DNA of 64,000 bases from Microbacterium sp. MYb54 (GCF_002979515.1 NZ_PCPA01000004.1:124001-188000); one strand, 5' to 3'; counted from the first letter of the stretch, positions 17,302 to 27,253 are shown. Notes: a model not told the origin generated them from the sequence alone. Program-made: numbers and translations.

Positions 17302-20300
17302 ATGACCTACCCCCGTTCCTCCTTCGGCCCCGCCGCCGATTCCGTCGCGCCCAGCCCCCGCTTCCCGCAGATCGAGGAGGAGGTGCTCGACTTCTGGAAG
17401 TCCGACGACACCTTCCGCGCCTCGATCGAGCAACGCGAGGGATCGCCTGAATGGGTGTTCTACGACGGCCCTCCGTTCGCCAACGGACTCCCGCACTACG
17501 GGCACCTGCTCACCGGGTACGCCAAGGACGTGTTCCCGCGCTTCCAGACGATGACCGGCCACAAGGTCGATCGCGTCTTCGGGTGGGACACGCACGGTCT
17601 TCCCGCCGAGCTCGAGGCCATGAAGCAGCTCGGGATCACCGAGAAGAGCCAGATCGAGGAGATGGGAATCGACGTCTTCAACGACAAGGCGAAGAGCTCG
17701 GTCCTGGCCTACACGCACGAGTGGCAGGACTACGTCACCCGTCAGGCGCGTTGGGTCGACTTCGATCGCGGCTACAAGACGCTCGACCTCGGCTACATGG
17801 AGAGCGTGCTCTGGGCGTTCAAGACCCTGTACGACAAGGGTCTCGCCTATGAGGGCTACCGGGTGCTGCCGTACTGCTGGCGCGACGAGACCCCGCTCAG
17901 CGCGCACGAGCTGCGCATGGACGACGACGTGTACCAGATGCGTCAGGACCCCTCCGTCACCGTGACCTTCCCACTGACGGGAGCCAAGGCCGAGGCGCTC
18001 GGGCTCACCGGTGTGCGCGCCCTCGCCTGGACGACGACGCCCTGGACGCTCCCGACGAACCTCGCGCTCGCCGTGGGACCGGACATCGAGTACGTGGTGC
18101 TCCCCGCCGGCCCGAACGGCGCAGCAGACGTGCACCAGGCCGCAGGGACGGCGGATGCCGCGATCGAGGCCTCAGCGCACCGCTACCTGCTCGCCCGCCA
18201 GCTCGTCGGCGGCTATGCCAAGGACCTCGGGTACGAGAGCCCCGAAGACGCACTCGCGGCCGTCGACGCGACCGTCCGCGGCGCCGAGCTGCAGGACGTG
18301 ACGTACGACCGGCTGTTCGACTACTACGCCGACACCGAGACGTACGGCACCGAGAACGCCTGGCGCATCCTGGTCGACGACTACGTCACCGTCAGCGACG
18401 GCACCGGCATCGTCCACCAGGCTCCGGCCTACGGTGAAGACGACCAGCGGGTCGCCGGTGCCGCCGGAATCCCCACGATCCTGTCGCTCGACGACGGCGG
18501 CAAGTTCCTCCCGAACGTCACCGATGTCGCCGGTCAGCTCTGGATGGACGCGAACACCCCGCTCGTGCGCCTGATCCGTGAGAACGGCCGACTGATCCGC
18601 CTGCAGAGCTACGAGCACTCGTACCCGCACTGCTGGCGCTGCCGGAACCCCCTGATCTACAAGGCCGTGTCGAGCTGGTTCATCCGCGTCACGGACATCA
18701 AGGACGACATGCTCGCGAACAACGAGCAGATCACCTGGGTGCCGGAGAACGTCAAGCACGGCCAGTTCGGCAAGTGGCTCGAAGGCGCACGCGACTGGTC
18801 GATCAGCCGCAACCGCTACTGGGGCTCTCCGATCCCGATCTGGAAGAGCGACGACCCCGAGTACCCGCGCATCGACGCCTACGGTTCCCTGGCGGACCTC
18901 GAGCGCGATTTCGGCACGCTGCCGCGCAACCCCGAGGGCGAGATCGACCTGCACCGGCCGTACATCGACAACCTGACGCGTCCGAACCCCGACGATCCCA
19001 CCGGCAAGAGCACCATGCGCCGCATCGAAGACGTCTTCGACGTGTGGTTCGACTCGGGCTCGATGCCCTACGCCCAGGTGCACTACCCGTTCGAGAACCA
19101 GGAATGGTTCGACTCGCACTCGCCGGCCGACTTCATCGTCGAGTACATCGGGCAGACCCGCGGCTGGTTCTACGTGATGCATGTGCTGTCGACCGCGCTG
19201 TTCGACCGTCCGGCGTTCACGGGAGTGAGCTGCCACGGCATCGTGCTGGGCAGCGACGGCTACAAGATGTCGAAGTCGCTGCGCAACTACCCCGACGTGT
19301 CAGAGGTGCTCGACCGCGACGGCTCCGATGCGATGCGGTGGTTCCTGATGTCGAGCTCGGTGCTCCGCGGCGGCAACCTCGCCGTCACCGAAGAGGGCAT
19401 CCGCTCCGGCGTGCGCGAATTCCTGCTGCCGCTGTGGAGCTCCTGGTACTTCTTCGCGACGTACGCCAACGCCTCCGGTTCCGACGGCTACGAGGCCTCA
19501 TGGCGCACGGACTCGACCGATGTGCTCGACCGCTACATCCTGGCCCGTCTCGGCGACCTCGTCCGCGAGGTGCGCGCCGACCTGGAGGGACTCGACTCCA
19601 CCACGGCGGCGGCGCGTCTGCGCGACTTCGTCGAAGTGCTCACCAACTGGTACATCCGGCGTTCGCGCGACCGCTTCTGGACCGGTGTGACAGACGAACC
19701 GAAGAGCCGTGAGGCCTTCGACACGCTCTACACGGTGCTCGAGACGCTCACCCGCGTGGCTGCTCCTCTCGTGCCGCTGGTCAGCGAGCGGGTGTGGCAG
19801 GGTCTGACCGGCGGACGCAGCGTGCACCTGACCGACTGGCCCGACGAGGCGTCGTTCCCCGCGGCGGACGAGATCCGTGACGCGATGGATGCCGTCCGTG
19901 AGCTGTCGAGCGTCGGCAACGCGCTGCGCAAGAAGGAGAAGCTGCGTGTGCGGCTCCCGCTCGCCCGATTCACGGTCGTCTCGCCCTCGGCGGCGCTGCT
20001 CGGACAGTTCGAGGACATCCTCCGTGAGGAGCTGAACGTGAAGTCCGTCGAACTCGTCCCGCTCGCCGATGACACGGCAGGGGAGTACGGCATCGCGCAC
20101 CGCCTGAGCGTCAACGCCCGCGCGGCGGGTCCGCGTCTGGGCAAGGACGTGCAGAAGGCGATCCAGGCCGCGCGCTCGGGAGACTGGAGCGAGGTCGACG
20201 GTGTCGTCACGGCGGGTGGCATCGCCCTCGAGCCGGCCGAGTACGAGCTCGTGCTCGAGACGACGGGCCGCCCGGAGGGCGAGGCGCTGGCCATCGTCCC

Positions 20301-20691
20301 GACCGGTGGCTTCGTGCTGCTCGACACGACGACGACCCCGGAGCTGGAGGCCGAGGGACTCGCGCGCGATGTCATCCGCGCCGTGCAGGAGACCCGCAAG
20401 AACGCCGACTTCGACGTCAGCGACCGCATCACACTGGTCCTGCGATTCCACGACGATGCCGACACCAGGGCTGTCGTCTCTGCGTTCGATCTGGCCGGTA
20501 TCGCCGCCGAGACGCTGGCCGAGGAGTACTTCGTGATCGACGCGCACGGCGACTCGATCTTCGGACACGGGGCGATCCTGGCCGCGGCCGGGGGAGTGAC
20601 GCCCGAGTTCTCGGCTGATATCCCGGCAGGCACCTACGCCAATGCCGGCGACTTCACGATCGCCGTCACCAGGAAGGGAGTCGGAGCATGA
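17302..20691 (+). CDS. ileS: Isoleucyl-tRNA synthetase, type 2 (long form)
   Basis: A class I synthetase of 1129 residues charging tRNA-Ile. The HIGH-equivalent is HYGH at residues 65-68, and KMSKS is at 655-659. Length and motifs such as [20 protein letters not shown] place it in the eukaryote-like type 2 group, many members of which resist mupirocin. A CP1 editing domain and the long C-terminal region are present. It is preceded by a T-box leader, so expression should rise when tRNA-Ile is uncharged. The stop overlaps folC by four bases, which puts folC under the same control. Confidence 0.96.
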   Translation: MTYPRSSFGPAADSVAPSPRFPQIEEEVLDFWKSDDTFRASIEQREGSPEWVFYDGPPFANGLPHYGHLLTGYAKDVFPRFQTMTGHKVDRVFGWDTHGLPAELEAMKQLGITEKSQIEEMGIDVFNDKAKSSVLAYTHEWQDYVTRQARWVDFDRGYKTLDLGYMESVLWAFKTLYDKGLAYEGYRVLPYCWRDETPLSAHELRMDDDVYQMRQDPSVTVTFPLTGAKAEALGLTGVRALAWTTTPWTLPTNLALAVGPDIEYVVLPAGPNGAADVHQAAGTADAAIEASAHRYLLARQLVGGYAKDLGYESPEDALAAVDATVRGAELQDVTYDRLFDYYADTETYGTENAWRILVDDYVTVSDGTGIVHQAPAYGEDDQRVAGAAGIPTILSLDDGGKFLPNVTDVAGQLWMDANTPLVRLIRENGRLIRLQSYEHSYPHCWRCRNPLIYKAVSSWFIRVTDIKDDMLANNEQITWVPENVKHGQFGKWLEGARDWSISRNRYWGSPIPIWKSDDPEYPRIDAYGSLADLERDFGTLPRNPEGEIDLHRPYIDNLTRPNPDDPTGKSTMRRIEDVFDVWFDSGSMPYAQVHYPFENQEWFDSHSPADFIVEYIGQTRGWFYVMHVLSTALFDRPAFTGVSCHGIVLGSDGYKMSKSLRNYPDVSEVLDRDGSDAMRWFLMSSSVLRGGNLAVTEEGIRSGVREFLLPLWSSWYFFATYANASGSDGYEASWRTDSTDVLDRYILARLGDLVREVRADLEGLDSTTAAARLRDFVEVLTNWYIRRSRDRFWTGVTDEPKSREAFDTLYTVLETLTRVAAPLVPLVSERVWQGLTGGRSVHLTDWPDEASFPAADEIRDAMDAVRELSSVGNALRKKEKLRVRLPLARFTVVSPSAALLGQFEDILREELNVKSVELVPLADDTAGEYGIAHRLSVNARAAGPRLGKDVQKAIQAARSGDWSEVDGVVTAGGIALEPAEYELVLETTGRPEGEALAIVPTGGFVLLDTTTTPELEAEGLARDVIRAVQETRKNADFDVSDRITLVLRFHDDADTRAVVSAFDLAGIAAETLAEEYFVIDAHGDSIFGHGAILAAAGGVTPEFSADIPAGTYANAGDFTIAVTRKGVGA

Positions 20692-22040
20692 GCGCCAAGG
20701 ACAGGGCGGATGCCGTCTACGAGGCCCTGCTGAGCCGAGCAGGAGAGCGCTGGGTGCAGCCCCGCAAGGAGCGCACCGCGCGCATCCTCGCCTTCCTCGA
20801 CGACCCGCAGCGCACCTACCGCGTCGTGCACATCACCGGCACGAACGGCAAGACGTCGACCGCGCGGATGATCGAGAGCCTGCTGCGGGCACACGACCTG
20901 CGCACCGGATTGTTCACGAGCCCGCACCTGGAGCGCTTCACCGAGCGCATCATGATCGACGGCGAACCCATCGCCGATGAGGCCGTGGCGGACGCCTGGG
21001 ACGAGATCGAGCCGTTCGTCGACATCGTCGATGCCGAGCTCGAGGCCGCGGGCGATGCGCCGCTGACCTTCTTCGAGCTGCTGACGGTGCTGGCTTTCGT
21101 CGCCGTGGCGGACGCACCGATCGATGTGCTGGTGCTTGAGGTCGGGATGGGCGGGGAGTGGGACTCCACGAACACGGCAGACGGCGACGTCGCGGTGTTC
21201 GCCCCGATCGACATCGATCACGCAGATCGGCTCGGCAGCACGATCGCGGAGATCGCCGAGGTCAAGGCCGGAATCATCAAGGAGGGCGCAGCCGTCGTCT
21301 CGGCTCAGCAGCCTGCGGAGGCGGCTGAGGTGCTGCGCCGTGTGGCCGCAGAGCGCAACGCGACCATCGCGTTCGAGGGTGAAGAGTTCGGCCTCACCGA
21401 GCAGAAGCTCGCCGTCGGCGGGCAGCTGCTCACGATCCGCGGTCTCGCGGGGGAGTACGCCGAGAAGTACCTGCCGCTGTACGGCGCCCACCAGGGCCAC
21501 AACGCAGCCCTCGCCGTCGCCGCTGTCGAATCGCTCATCGGTGGAGCCACACAGCGCATCGCCGCGGACATCGTGACCGGCGGCCTGCAGGAGAGCACAT
21601 CGCCCGGCCGGCTGCAGCTGCTCGGCATCGCGCCGACGGTGATCGTCGATGCCGCGCACAACCCGCACGGTGCCAAGGCGCTCGCCCAGGCGCTGGACGA
21701 CAGCTTCGACTTCGACGAGTGGGGTCTGGTGCTCGGCGTCCTCGCCGACAAGGACGCCGCTGGTATCGTCGCCGAGCTCGCTCCGGCGGTCGCACACGTG
21801 TTCGCCACTGCTCCCGACTCCGATCGCGCGAGCGAAGCCGATGCGATCGCCGACCTGGTCGAACAGGCCGGCCAGCGTGCGACCGTGCACCACTCGCTCG
21901 CCGATGCCGCTGACGCCGCACGCGAATGGGCGGCATCCTCCGATCGTCGTGCCGTGATCATCGCGGGTTCCGTCGTGCTCGCCGGCGAGGCCATCGCGTT
22001 GGCTCAGGCGGAGGACTGGAAGTCGGGGTGGCGCGCATGA
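20688..22040 (+). CDS. folC: Folylpolyglutamate synthase / dihydrofolate synthase
   Basis: A 450-residue Mur-ligase-family enzyme that adds glutamate to dihydropteroate and to folates. The ATP loop is [11 protein letters not shown] (GTNGKT at residues 51-56), followed by [10 protein letters not shown] and the HNPHGAKAL segment in the C-terminal domain. The ATG overlaps the ileS stop codon (ATGA), and the gene in turn overlaps a small membrane protein. Whether both the synthase and polyglutamylation activities are present cannot be told from sequence alone. Confidence 0.94.
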   Translation: MSAKDRADAVYEALLSRAGERWVQPRKERTARILAFLDDPQRTYRVVHITGTNGKTSTARMIESLLRAHDLRTGLFTSPHLERFTERIMIDGEPIADEAVADAWDEIEPFVDIVDAELEAAGDAPLTFFELLTVLAFVAVADAPIDVLVLEVGMGGEWDSTNTADGDVAVFAPIDIDHADRLGSTIAEIAEVKAGIIKEGAAVVSAQQPAEAAEVLRRVAAERNATIAFEGEEFGLTEQKLAVGGQLLTIRGLAGEYAEKYLPLYGAHQGHNAALAVAAVESLIGGATQRIAADIVTGGLQESTSPGRLQLLGIAPTVIVDAAHNPHGAKALAQALDDSFDFDEWGLVLGVLADKDAAGIVAELAPAVAHVFATAPDSDRASEADAIADLVEQAGQRATVHHSLADAADAAREWAASSDRRAVIIAGSVVLAGEAIALAQAEDWKSGWRA

Positions 22041-22441
22041 GCGCCGATGCGACCCCTGTCCGTCCGCCGCGCACCCTCGTGCAGAAGCTCGCCCCGATCG
22101 TGCTCGGCTTCGAGGCGATCGTGGTGTTCCTGGTCGGGCTCACGATCTTCGGGCTGCGCCAGCTCCCCGCCGGGATCGAGCAGTGGTGGGGCATCGTCGG
22201 CGGCGCCGTGCTGGCCCTGGCGTGCATAGCCATCGCCGGGATGATCACGAAGCCGTGGGCGATCACGGCCGGGTGGGTCGTGCAGGCCATCGTCGCGCTG
22301 TCGGCGTTCTTCGTTCCGTCCATCCTGCTCGTCGTCCTGATTTTCGGCGGCATGTGGGCGTATGCAACCATCGGAGGGGCTCGGTTGGACGCACGACGCC
22401 CTGCCGAACCCACGACCGAGACTCAGACAGAGAGTGAATGA
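22037..22441 (+). CDS. DUF4233 membrane protein
   Basis: A 134-residue integral membrane protein with about four hydrophobic segments: IVLGFEAIVVFLVGLTIFGL, then IVGGAVLALACIAIAGMI, a third at AGWVVQAIVALSAFFVPSI and a last at LLVVLIFGGMWAYATI. This matches the actinobacterial DUF4233 family, which is regularly found between folC and ndk and has no known function. The start is ATG 22037, overlapping the folC stop. The acidic C-terminal tail (PTTETQTESE) is short. Confidence 0.88.
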   Translation: MSADATPVRPPRTLVQKLAPIVLGFEAIVVFLVGLTIFGLRQLPAGIEQWWGIVGGAVLALACIAIAGMITKPWAITAGWVVQAIVALSAFFVPSILLVVLIFGGMWAYATIGGARLDARRPAEPTTETQTESE

Positions 22442-22442
22442 C

Positions 22443-22859
22443 ATGGCCACCGAAGAAACCCTCGTCCTCGTCAAGCCCGATGGTGTCGCCCGCGGCCTCA
22501 CCGGCACGATCCTCGCCCGTATCGAGGCGAAGGGATACTCCCTCGTCGACATCCGCCTGGTCGAGCCCGACCGCGATGTGCTCGCCGAGCACTACGCCGA
22601 GCACGAGGGCAAGCCGTTCTACGAGCCGCTGCTCGAGTTCATGCTCTCCGGCCCGTCTGTCGCGATCCGCCTCGCGGGCAACCGTGTGATCGAGGGCTTC
22701 CGTTCCCTCGCGGGCACCACCGACCCCACGACCGCTGCACCCGGCACGATCCGTGGCGACTTCGGTCGTGACTGGGGCCTCAAGGTGCAGCAGAACCTCG
22801 TGCACGGGTCGGACAGCCCCGAATCCGCCGCGCGTGAGCTCGGCATCTGGTTCGACTGA
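22443..22859 (+). CDS. ndk: Nucleoside diphosphate kinase
   Basis: A 138-residue enzyme that transfers the gamma phosphate of ATP to nucleoside diphosphates through a phosphohistidine. The active-site histidine is H121 in NLVHGSDSPESA, and the N-terminal LVLVKPDGVARGL and the RPGTIRGDFG-like segment are standard. Length matches the family. The ATG at 22443 begins two bases after the upstream stop, so this is the last gene of the ileS-folC-DUF4233-ndk unit, ended by a strong hairpin at 22876-22910. Confidence 0.97.
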   Translation: MATEETLVLVKPDGVARGLTGTILARIEAKGYSLVDIRLVEPDRDVLAEHYAEHEGKPFYEPLLEFMLSGPSVAIRLAGNRVIEGFRSLAGTTDPTTAAPGTIRGDFGRDWGLKVQQNLVHGSDSPESAARELGIWFD

Positions 22860-22875
22860 GAGCCGTCAGCAGCGA

Positions 22876-22910
22876 AAAGCCCGTCCGCCGTTTCTCGGCG
22901 GGCGGGCTTT
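22876..22910. terminator. Bidirectional terminator between ndk and VKOR
   Basis: AAAGCCCGTCCGCCG, a short TTTCTC loop, then GGCGGGCGGGCTTT form a GC-rich hairpin flanked by A and T runs. It can end both convergent transcripts. Confidence 0.88.
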
Positions 22911-22929
22911 CGTCATGGGGCGGTGGAGA

Positions 22930-23541
22930 TCAGAAGAGGATCCTGGCCATCTCACCCAGGAAGTCGAGTCCCTGCAGCTGCGCCATGAAGATGATCAGCG
23001 CGTAGGCGACGACCGTGGCCAGCGGCACCCACGGCATGAGCCTATCGGCGCCCGCTTTCACCTTCTCGTTGCTCGTGAACGTGCCGTTGCGGGTCAGATG
23101 GATCATCGTCGCGAAGAACGTGGGGATCGTGACGGCCCAGGTCACCATGCACCACGGGCACAGCACGAAGAGGTCGTACAGGCTCTGGCCGATGAGCCAG
23201 CACACGAGGCCGAAGGCGAACGTGATGCCGACGCCGAAGGCGGCCCAGAACCAACGAGGGAACCGGGCGCCCGCGAGGATCGCGACACCGACCACCAGGG
23301 GAGCCATCCATCCGGTGAGGCCGAGGAGCGGGTTGGGGAAGCCGAAGACCGATCCCTGCCAGGACTCGAGGTTGGTGCTGCACTGGATGAAGGGACTCAG
23401 GTCGCAGGAGAGCGCTTCCTTCGGATTCTCCAGCAGCGCGAACTTCTCGATCGTGAGCTGGAAGGCCGCGAACCAGCCCACCACACTCGCGATGATCAGC
23501 CAGACGGCATAGAAGACGGGGCGGGTGCGCTGCTCGCTCAT
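22930..23541 (-). CDS. Vitamin K epoxide reductase (VKOR) family membrane protein
   Basis: A 203-residue membrane protein with about five transmembrane helices. VKOR homologues reoxidise DsbA-like partners in actinobacteria and so drive extracytoplasmic disulfide formation. The redox centre CPWC is at residues 128-131, and the loop cysteine pair at C46 and C54 (SCDLSPFIQC), so all four expected cysteines are present. The C-terminal thioredoxin-like partner seen in some fusions is absent. The start is the ATG at 23541; GATAAT seven bases before it suggests a leaderless mRNA. The open frame extends upstream only as noise. Confidence 0.92.
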   Translation of the reverse strand: MSEQRTRPVFYAVWLIIASVVGWFAAFQLTIEKFALLENPKEALSCDLSPFIQCSTNLESWQGSVFGFPNPLLGLTGWMAPLVVGVAILAGARFPRWFWAAFGVGITFAFGLVCWLIGQSLYDLFVLCPWCMVTWAVTIPTFFATMIHLTRNGTFTSNEKVKAGADRLMPWVPLATVVAYALIIFMAQLQGLDFLGEMARILF

Positions 23542-23548
23542 ACTGGGG

Positions 23549-23554
23549 ATTATC
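23549..23554 (-). promoter_or_regulatory. -10 element GATAAT of the VKOR gene
   Basis: GATAAT on the minus strand lies seven bases before the ATG at 23541, close to the leaderless spacing. Confidence 0.5.
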
Positions 23555-23641
23555 CCAGCGTCGGCTATGGATGTGCGCAGAACAGGCCGGGGAAAAACGC
23601 TCGGCAAGTGAGGTGATGCCGCGAACGGCCCCACTTGATGC

Positions 23642-23824
23642 GATAATGGCCTGTGATGCGATGAACGGTGTTGCCGCGACACGCATCGAGCAGACTTCGG
23701 GGTCCTATGCCCCACGCGATCAGAGCCATGAGCCGGTCGCAAACCGAGTGAGTTCGCGGAACCCGCGGGTACCGCATGAGATTTCACGGAGCACCCAGTG
23801 TCCCGTGCAGGGAGTACGCCAGAG
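23642..23824 (+). promoter_or_regulatory. rne promoter candidate and long 5' leader
   Basis: GATAAT at 23642-23647 is the best -10 in the divergent gap. It would give a leader of about 170 bases before the rne ATG at 23825. A long 5' UTR is a known site of autoregulation for RNase E in enterobacteria; whether this leader acts the same way is inference. No open frame with coding character was seen in it. Confidence 0.4.
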
Positions 23825-26449
23825 ATGGCCGATGAGAGCAATGACAACAACAGCCCTACCCTCGACTTCCCGGCTGATGCCGCGGGAGAGCTGACGGAGC
23901 CCATCGCTCCCGAAGCGGATGACCTCTCGGGGGCATCGAGCGAGGTCGACGAGCAGTCCGACGCGGCGGAGACGGCAGCGGATGCTGCCGCAGACGACGT
24001 CGCTGCCGGATACGCGGCAGACGATGACGCAGCGGCCGCTGCGGATGACGCCGCCGCAGTGCTGATCGCCGAAGCCCAAGCTGCCGCAGAGGCAGAAGAC
24101 GGTGAGGGCTCTGCACCGGTCGACGACTCGTCGGTCGCGGATGCCGAGGTGGTCGCCGAGACGATCGTCGAGGGTGCCGCCCTCGCCGAAGAACCCGTGG
24201 CCGAAGAACCCGTGGTCGACGCGCCCGTGGCCGAAGAGGCCCCGGTCGAGGCGCCGGCTGCGAAGGATGCTCCGTCTGCTGTCGAGGCATCGGCTCCCGA
24301 GGCTCCGGCGCCGGTGACGGCCGTCTCCCTCGGCCTGCTGCCCGAGGTGTTCGTCTCCCAGGTCTCCACCCAGCTGCACTTCTACGCTCCGGAGATCGTG
24401 CCGCTGCCCGCGCAGCCCGGCCGTGAGCGCATCTTCGACCGCATCGCCGAGCGCGACCAGCCGCAGGAGGAGTCGACAGGCCGCGGTCGTGGCCGTCGCC
24501 GTCGCGGTGGTTCCGAAGGCGACGATCAGCACGAAGAACCGCGTCAGCGCCAGCGGGTCGTCGAATACATCACCGAGCCGAAGGCGATCAAGGGATCGAC
24601 CCGTCTCGAGGCGAAGAAGCAGCGCCGCCGCGACGGTCGCGATGCCGGTCGCCGCCGCCCGGTCGTGACCGAGGCGGAGTTCCTCGCCCGTCGTGAGTCC
24701 GTCGACCGCAAGATGGTCGTGCGCTCCAAGAACGGCCGCACCCAGATCGGCGTCCTCGAGGACGGCGTGCTCGTCGAGCACTACGTCGCCCGCAATCAGG
24801 ACGCGTCGCTCATCGGGAACGTGTACCTCGGCCGCGTGCAGAACGTCCTCCCCAGCATGGAGGCGGCATTCGTCGACATCGGCCGCGGACGCAACGCCGT
24901 GCTCTACTCCGGCGAGGTCGACTGGGACGGTGTCGAGACCGGCAACCAGCCCCGTCGCATCGAGCTGGCACTCAAGCCCGGTGACCGTGTTCTCGTGCAG
25001 GTGACGAAGGACCCCGTCGGCCACAAGGGTGCGCGCCTCACCAGCCAGATCTCTCTTCCCGGTCGCTACCTGGTCTACGTGCCCGGTGGATCGATGAACG
25101 GCATCAGCCGCAAGCTTCCTGACAACGAGCGGGCACGCCTCAAGCGCATCCTCAAGGAGGTGCTGCCGGAGTCGTCCGGAGTGATCGTCCGCACCGCGGC
25201 CGAGGGCGCCACCGAGGACCAGCTCACCCGCGACGTGCAGCGCCTCACGGCGCAGTGGGAGCACATCCAGAAGCAGGTCGAGAACCAGCAGGCTCCCGCT
25301 CTCCTGCACGCAGAGCCCGACCTGCTCGTCAAGATCGTCCGTGACGTCTTCAACGAGGACTTCACCAAGATGCTGATCCAGGGCGAGGATGCACAGCAGA
25401 CGATCCGCGCCTACCTGGAGAGCGTCGCGCCCGACCTGCTCGAGCGGGTGGAAGCCTACGAGGACGAGACCGATCCGTTCGACGCGTTCCGCATCACCGA
25501 GCAGATCGAAAAGGCCCTCGACCGCAAGGTCTGGCTGCCCTCCGGCGGATCGCTCGTGATCGACCGCACCGAGGCGATGACCGTCGTCGACGTCAACACC
25601 GGGAAGTTCGTCGGCACCGGCGGAAACCTCGAAGAGACGGTCACCAAGAACAACCTCGAGGCGGCGGAGGAGATCGTCCGCCAGCTGCGTCTGCGCGACA
25701 TCGGCGGCATCATCGTCGTCGACTTCATCGACATGGTGCTCGAGTCGAACCGCGACCTCGTGCTGCGACGCCTGATCGAGTGCCTGAGCCGCGACCGCAC
25801 CAAGCACCAGGTCGCCGAGGTCACCTCGCTCGGTCTGGTGCAGATGACGCGCAAGAAGCTCGGTCTCGGCCTGCTCGAGACGTTCAGCGAGGCGTGCGAG
25901 GTCTGTGCCGGCCGCGGTGTCATCGTGCACCACGACCCGGTCGTGAAGCACCGCTCCAGCAGCAACGGCAGCGGCGGTGGAAGCAATGGCGGCAACGGCC
26001 AGAGCGGCCGTCGCCAGCGCGGGAACGCCGGTGGCAACAACGGCAACAGCAACGGCAACGGTCAGAGCCAGAATGCGCCGGCCGCGCCGAACGTCACCCA
26101 CAGCATCACCGAGGGTGCCAAGTCTGCGCTGGCCCAGATCGCGGCCTCCACGATCGCTCCGGCGGCCGAGGGTGCAGCAGAGGCTGAGCCGGTCGAGGTG
26201 GCCGCAGAGGCTCCCGCGGCGACGGAGCGCCCGAAGAAGGCCCGTAAGAAGCGTGGCGACCGCAAGGGACCGAAGTCTCCTGCCGAGCAGCTTCTCGACT
26301 CGGTGCTCGACGCCCTTCCCGAGCCGAAGGCTCCGGGGCAGGGGCGAGGACGCCGTCGGGTGAGCACGGCTGCGCTGACCGGAACCCCGATCTCGGTGAA
26401 CTCCGAGACGTCAGCGCCGCCTGTCGCGGGCGCGGATTCGCAGTCCTGA
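23825..26449 (+). CDS. rne: Ribonuclease E/G family endoribonuclease
   Basis: An 874-residue endonuclease that initiates mRNA decay and matures rRNA and tRNA. The catalytic core occupies about residues 250-710: an S1 RNA-binding domain (GNVYLGRVQNVLPSMEAAFV), the metal site DVNTGKFVG (D589) and the zinc-link cysteines C691/C694. It is flanked by an acidic Ala/Glu/Asp-rich N-terminal tail (1-160) and an Asn/Gly-rich then Ala/Glu-rich C-terminal tail (after 705), both predicted to be disordered. The ATG at 23825 is chosen over a GTG 27 bases upstream because GGAG lies before it. Its 3' end overlaps the convergent DUF4031 gene by 39 bases. Confidence 0.95.
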   Translation: MADESNDNNSPTLDFPADAAGELTEPIAPEADDLSGASSEVDEQSDAAETAADAAADDVAAGYAADDDAAAAADDAAAVLIAEAQAAAEAEDGEGSAPVDDSSVADAEVVAETIVEGAALAEEPVAEEPVVDAPVAEEAPVEAPAAKDAPSAVEASAPEAPAPVTAVSLGLLPEVFVSQVSTQLHFYAPEIVPLPAQPGRERIFDRIAERDQPQEESTGRGRGRRRRGGSEGDDQHEEPRQRQRVVEYITEPKAIKGSTRLEAKKQRRRDGRDAGRRRPVVTEAEFLARRESVDRKMVVRSKNGRTQIGVLEDGVLVEHYVARNQDASLIGNVYLGRVQNVLPSMEAAFVDIGRGRNAVLYSGEVDWDGVETGNQPRRIELALKPGDRVLVQVTKDPVGHKGARLTSQISLPGRYLVYVPGGSMNGISRKLPDNERARLKRILKEVLPESSGVIVRTAAEGATEDQLTRDVQRLTAQWEHIQKQVENQQAPALLHAEPDLLVKIVRDVFNEDFTKMLIQGEDAQQTIRAYLESVAPDLLERVEAYEDETDPFDAFRITEQIEKALDRKVWLPSGGSLVIDRTEAMTVVDVNTGKFVGTGGNLEETVTKNNLEAAEEIVRQLRLRDIGGIIVVDFIDMVLESNRDLVLRRLIECLSRDRTKHQVAEVTSLGLVQMTRKKLGLGLLETFSEACEVCAGRGVIVHHDPVVKHRSSSNGSGGGSNGGNGQSGRRQRGNAGGNNGNSNGNGQSQNAPAAPNVTHSITEGAKSALAQIAASTIAPAAEGAAEAEPVEVAAEAPAATERPKKARKKRGDRKGPKSPAEQLLDSVLDALPEPKAPGQGRGRRRVSTAALTGTPISVNSETSAPPVAGADSQS

Positions 26450-26680
26450 GGCGATCAGACGGCGCACCAGTTCTTTGCCCTTGACGTGCTGGGCGCCGTC
26501 GGCGACGAGGCGGGGGATGATCTCCTCCGGCACGTCGTAGTGGTCGAGGTCGAACGCGCGCGCGGGCACATCGTTCGCGCGTGCGAAAGCGTGCAGTTCG
26601 TCGAGGCTCTCATCGCTGACCAGATGCGCCCACAGGCGTCCGTGGGCGGGCCAGAGCGGGTCGTCGACGAGTACGGTCAC
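26411..26680 (-). CDS. DUF4031 protein
   Basis: An 89-residue protein matching DUF4031, an uncharacterised actinobacterial family recognised by the N-terminal MTVLVDDPLWPAHGRLWAHL and by DHYDVPEEIIPRLVADGA. It converges on rne and its last 39 bases overlap the rne coding end. The GTG start at 26680 is supported by TAGGCT exactly six bases upstream, giving leaderless transcription. No catalytic residues are known, although the D/H-rich N-terminus could bind a metal. Confidence 0.85.
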   Translation of the reverse strand: MTVLVDDPLWPAHGRLWAHLVSDESLDELHAFARANDVPARAFDLDHYDVPEEIIPRLVADGAQHVKGKELVRRLIASGLRIRARDRRR

Positions 26681-26686
26681 CCCGTC

Positions 26687-26692
26687 AGCCTA
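26687..26692 (-). promoter_or_regulatory. -10 element TAGGCT of the DUF4031 gene
   Basis: TAGGCT is placed six bases before the GTG at 26680 on the minus strand. Confidence 0.6.
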
Positions 26693-26753
26693 AGTCCGCA
26701 CCGGCATGGTCGGGCGTGGGAGCAGGGGAGGGACGCTCCGAACTCGGCTCGCT

Positions 26754-26782
26754 TTGCGACACCGACCCGCATCCGGTAAAGT
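26754..26782 (+). promoter_or_regulatory. Promoter of rplU-rpmA
   Basis: TTGCGA (26754-26759), a 17-base spacer and TAAAGT (26777-26782) form the best sigma-A-type promoter in the window. Transcription would start near 26789, 138 bases before the rplU start. Confidence 0.75.
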
Positions 26783-26788
26783 AGTCCC

Positions 26789-26926
26789 TTGGTGCGTATG
26801 CCGCGTCGTCCTCGTAGGTCGAAGCGGAGAGCCTTGCGTTCGCGCCCGTCGTTCTGCGGCGCATGCAAGCAACAGTCTTCCCGTGAGATCTCGGAGCCGC
26901 GAGCTCCCCAACGAAACAGGTATGAA
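26789..26926 (+). promoter_or_regulatory. Structured 5' leader of rplU-rpmA
   Basis: A 138-base leader. TGCGTATGCCGC (26793-26804) can pair with GCGGCGCATGCA (26856-26867) through nine Watson-Crick and two G-U pairs. GGAGC (26893-26897) pairs with GCTCC (26903-26907) just before the rplU start. The layout suits autogenous control by a ribosomal protein, which is inferred. The leader is also open in frame with rplU from a TTG at 26789, so an Arg-rich N-terminal extension cannot be strictly excluded. Confidence 0.5.
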
Positions 26927-27235
26927 GTGGTTTACGCAGTAGTGCGCGCCGGTGGGCGGCAGGAGAAGGTCGAGGTCGGCACGATCGTTCAGCTCGACCG
27001 TGTCAAGGCTGCCCAGGGCGAGAAGATCGAGCTGGCCGCAGTGCTGCTCGTCGACGGCGCCACGGTGACCACCGACGCTGACTCGCTGGCGAAGGTCAAG
27101 GTCACGGCTGAGGTCATCGGCAACCTCCGCGGCCCGAAGATCATCATCCAGAAGTACAAGAACAAGACCGGTTACAAGAAGCGCCAGGGCCACCGTCAGG
27201 AGCTCACGCGCGTCAAGATCACCGGCATCAAGTAA
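26927..27235 (+). CDS. rplU: Ribosomal protein bL21
   Basis: A 102-residue large-subunit protein that binds 23S rRNA. The sequence begins [18 protein letters not shown] and contains the conserved [20 protein letters not shown] basic segment. The GTG start at 26927 gives the exact family length; the upstream open frame would add 46 residues that are not part of L21. It is followed by rpmA after 18 bases, the standard L21-L27 pair. Confidence 0.96.
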   Translation: MVYAVVRAGGRQEKVEVGTIVQLDRVKAAQGEKIELAAVLLVDGATVTTDADSLAKVKVTAEVIGNLRGPKIIIQKYKNKTGYKKRQGHRQELTRVKITGIK

Positions 27236-27253
27236 GCCCGAGGGGACTAGGAC

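Noticed and set aside
24180..24260. Short tandem repeats (GCCGAAGAACCCGTGG units)
   Set aside because: They are in-frame coding repeats for Glu-Glu-Pro-Val in the acidic RNase E tail, not a CRISPR or regulatory array.
23720..26101. 793-codon open frame opposite rne
   Set aside because: An antisense mirror of the low-complexity RNase E tails; the composition is biased and no domain is visible.
26789..26926. N-terminally extended L21 of 148 residues
   Set aside because: The GTG at 26927 gives the exact L21 length, and the extra 46 Arg-rich residues are absent from the family. Kept only as a leader observation.
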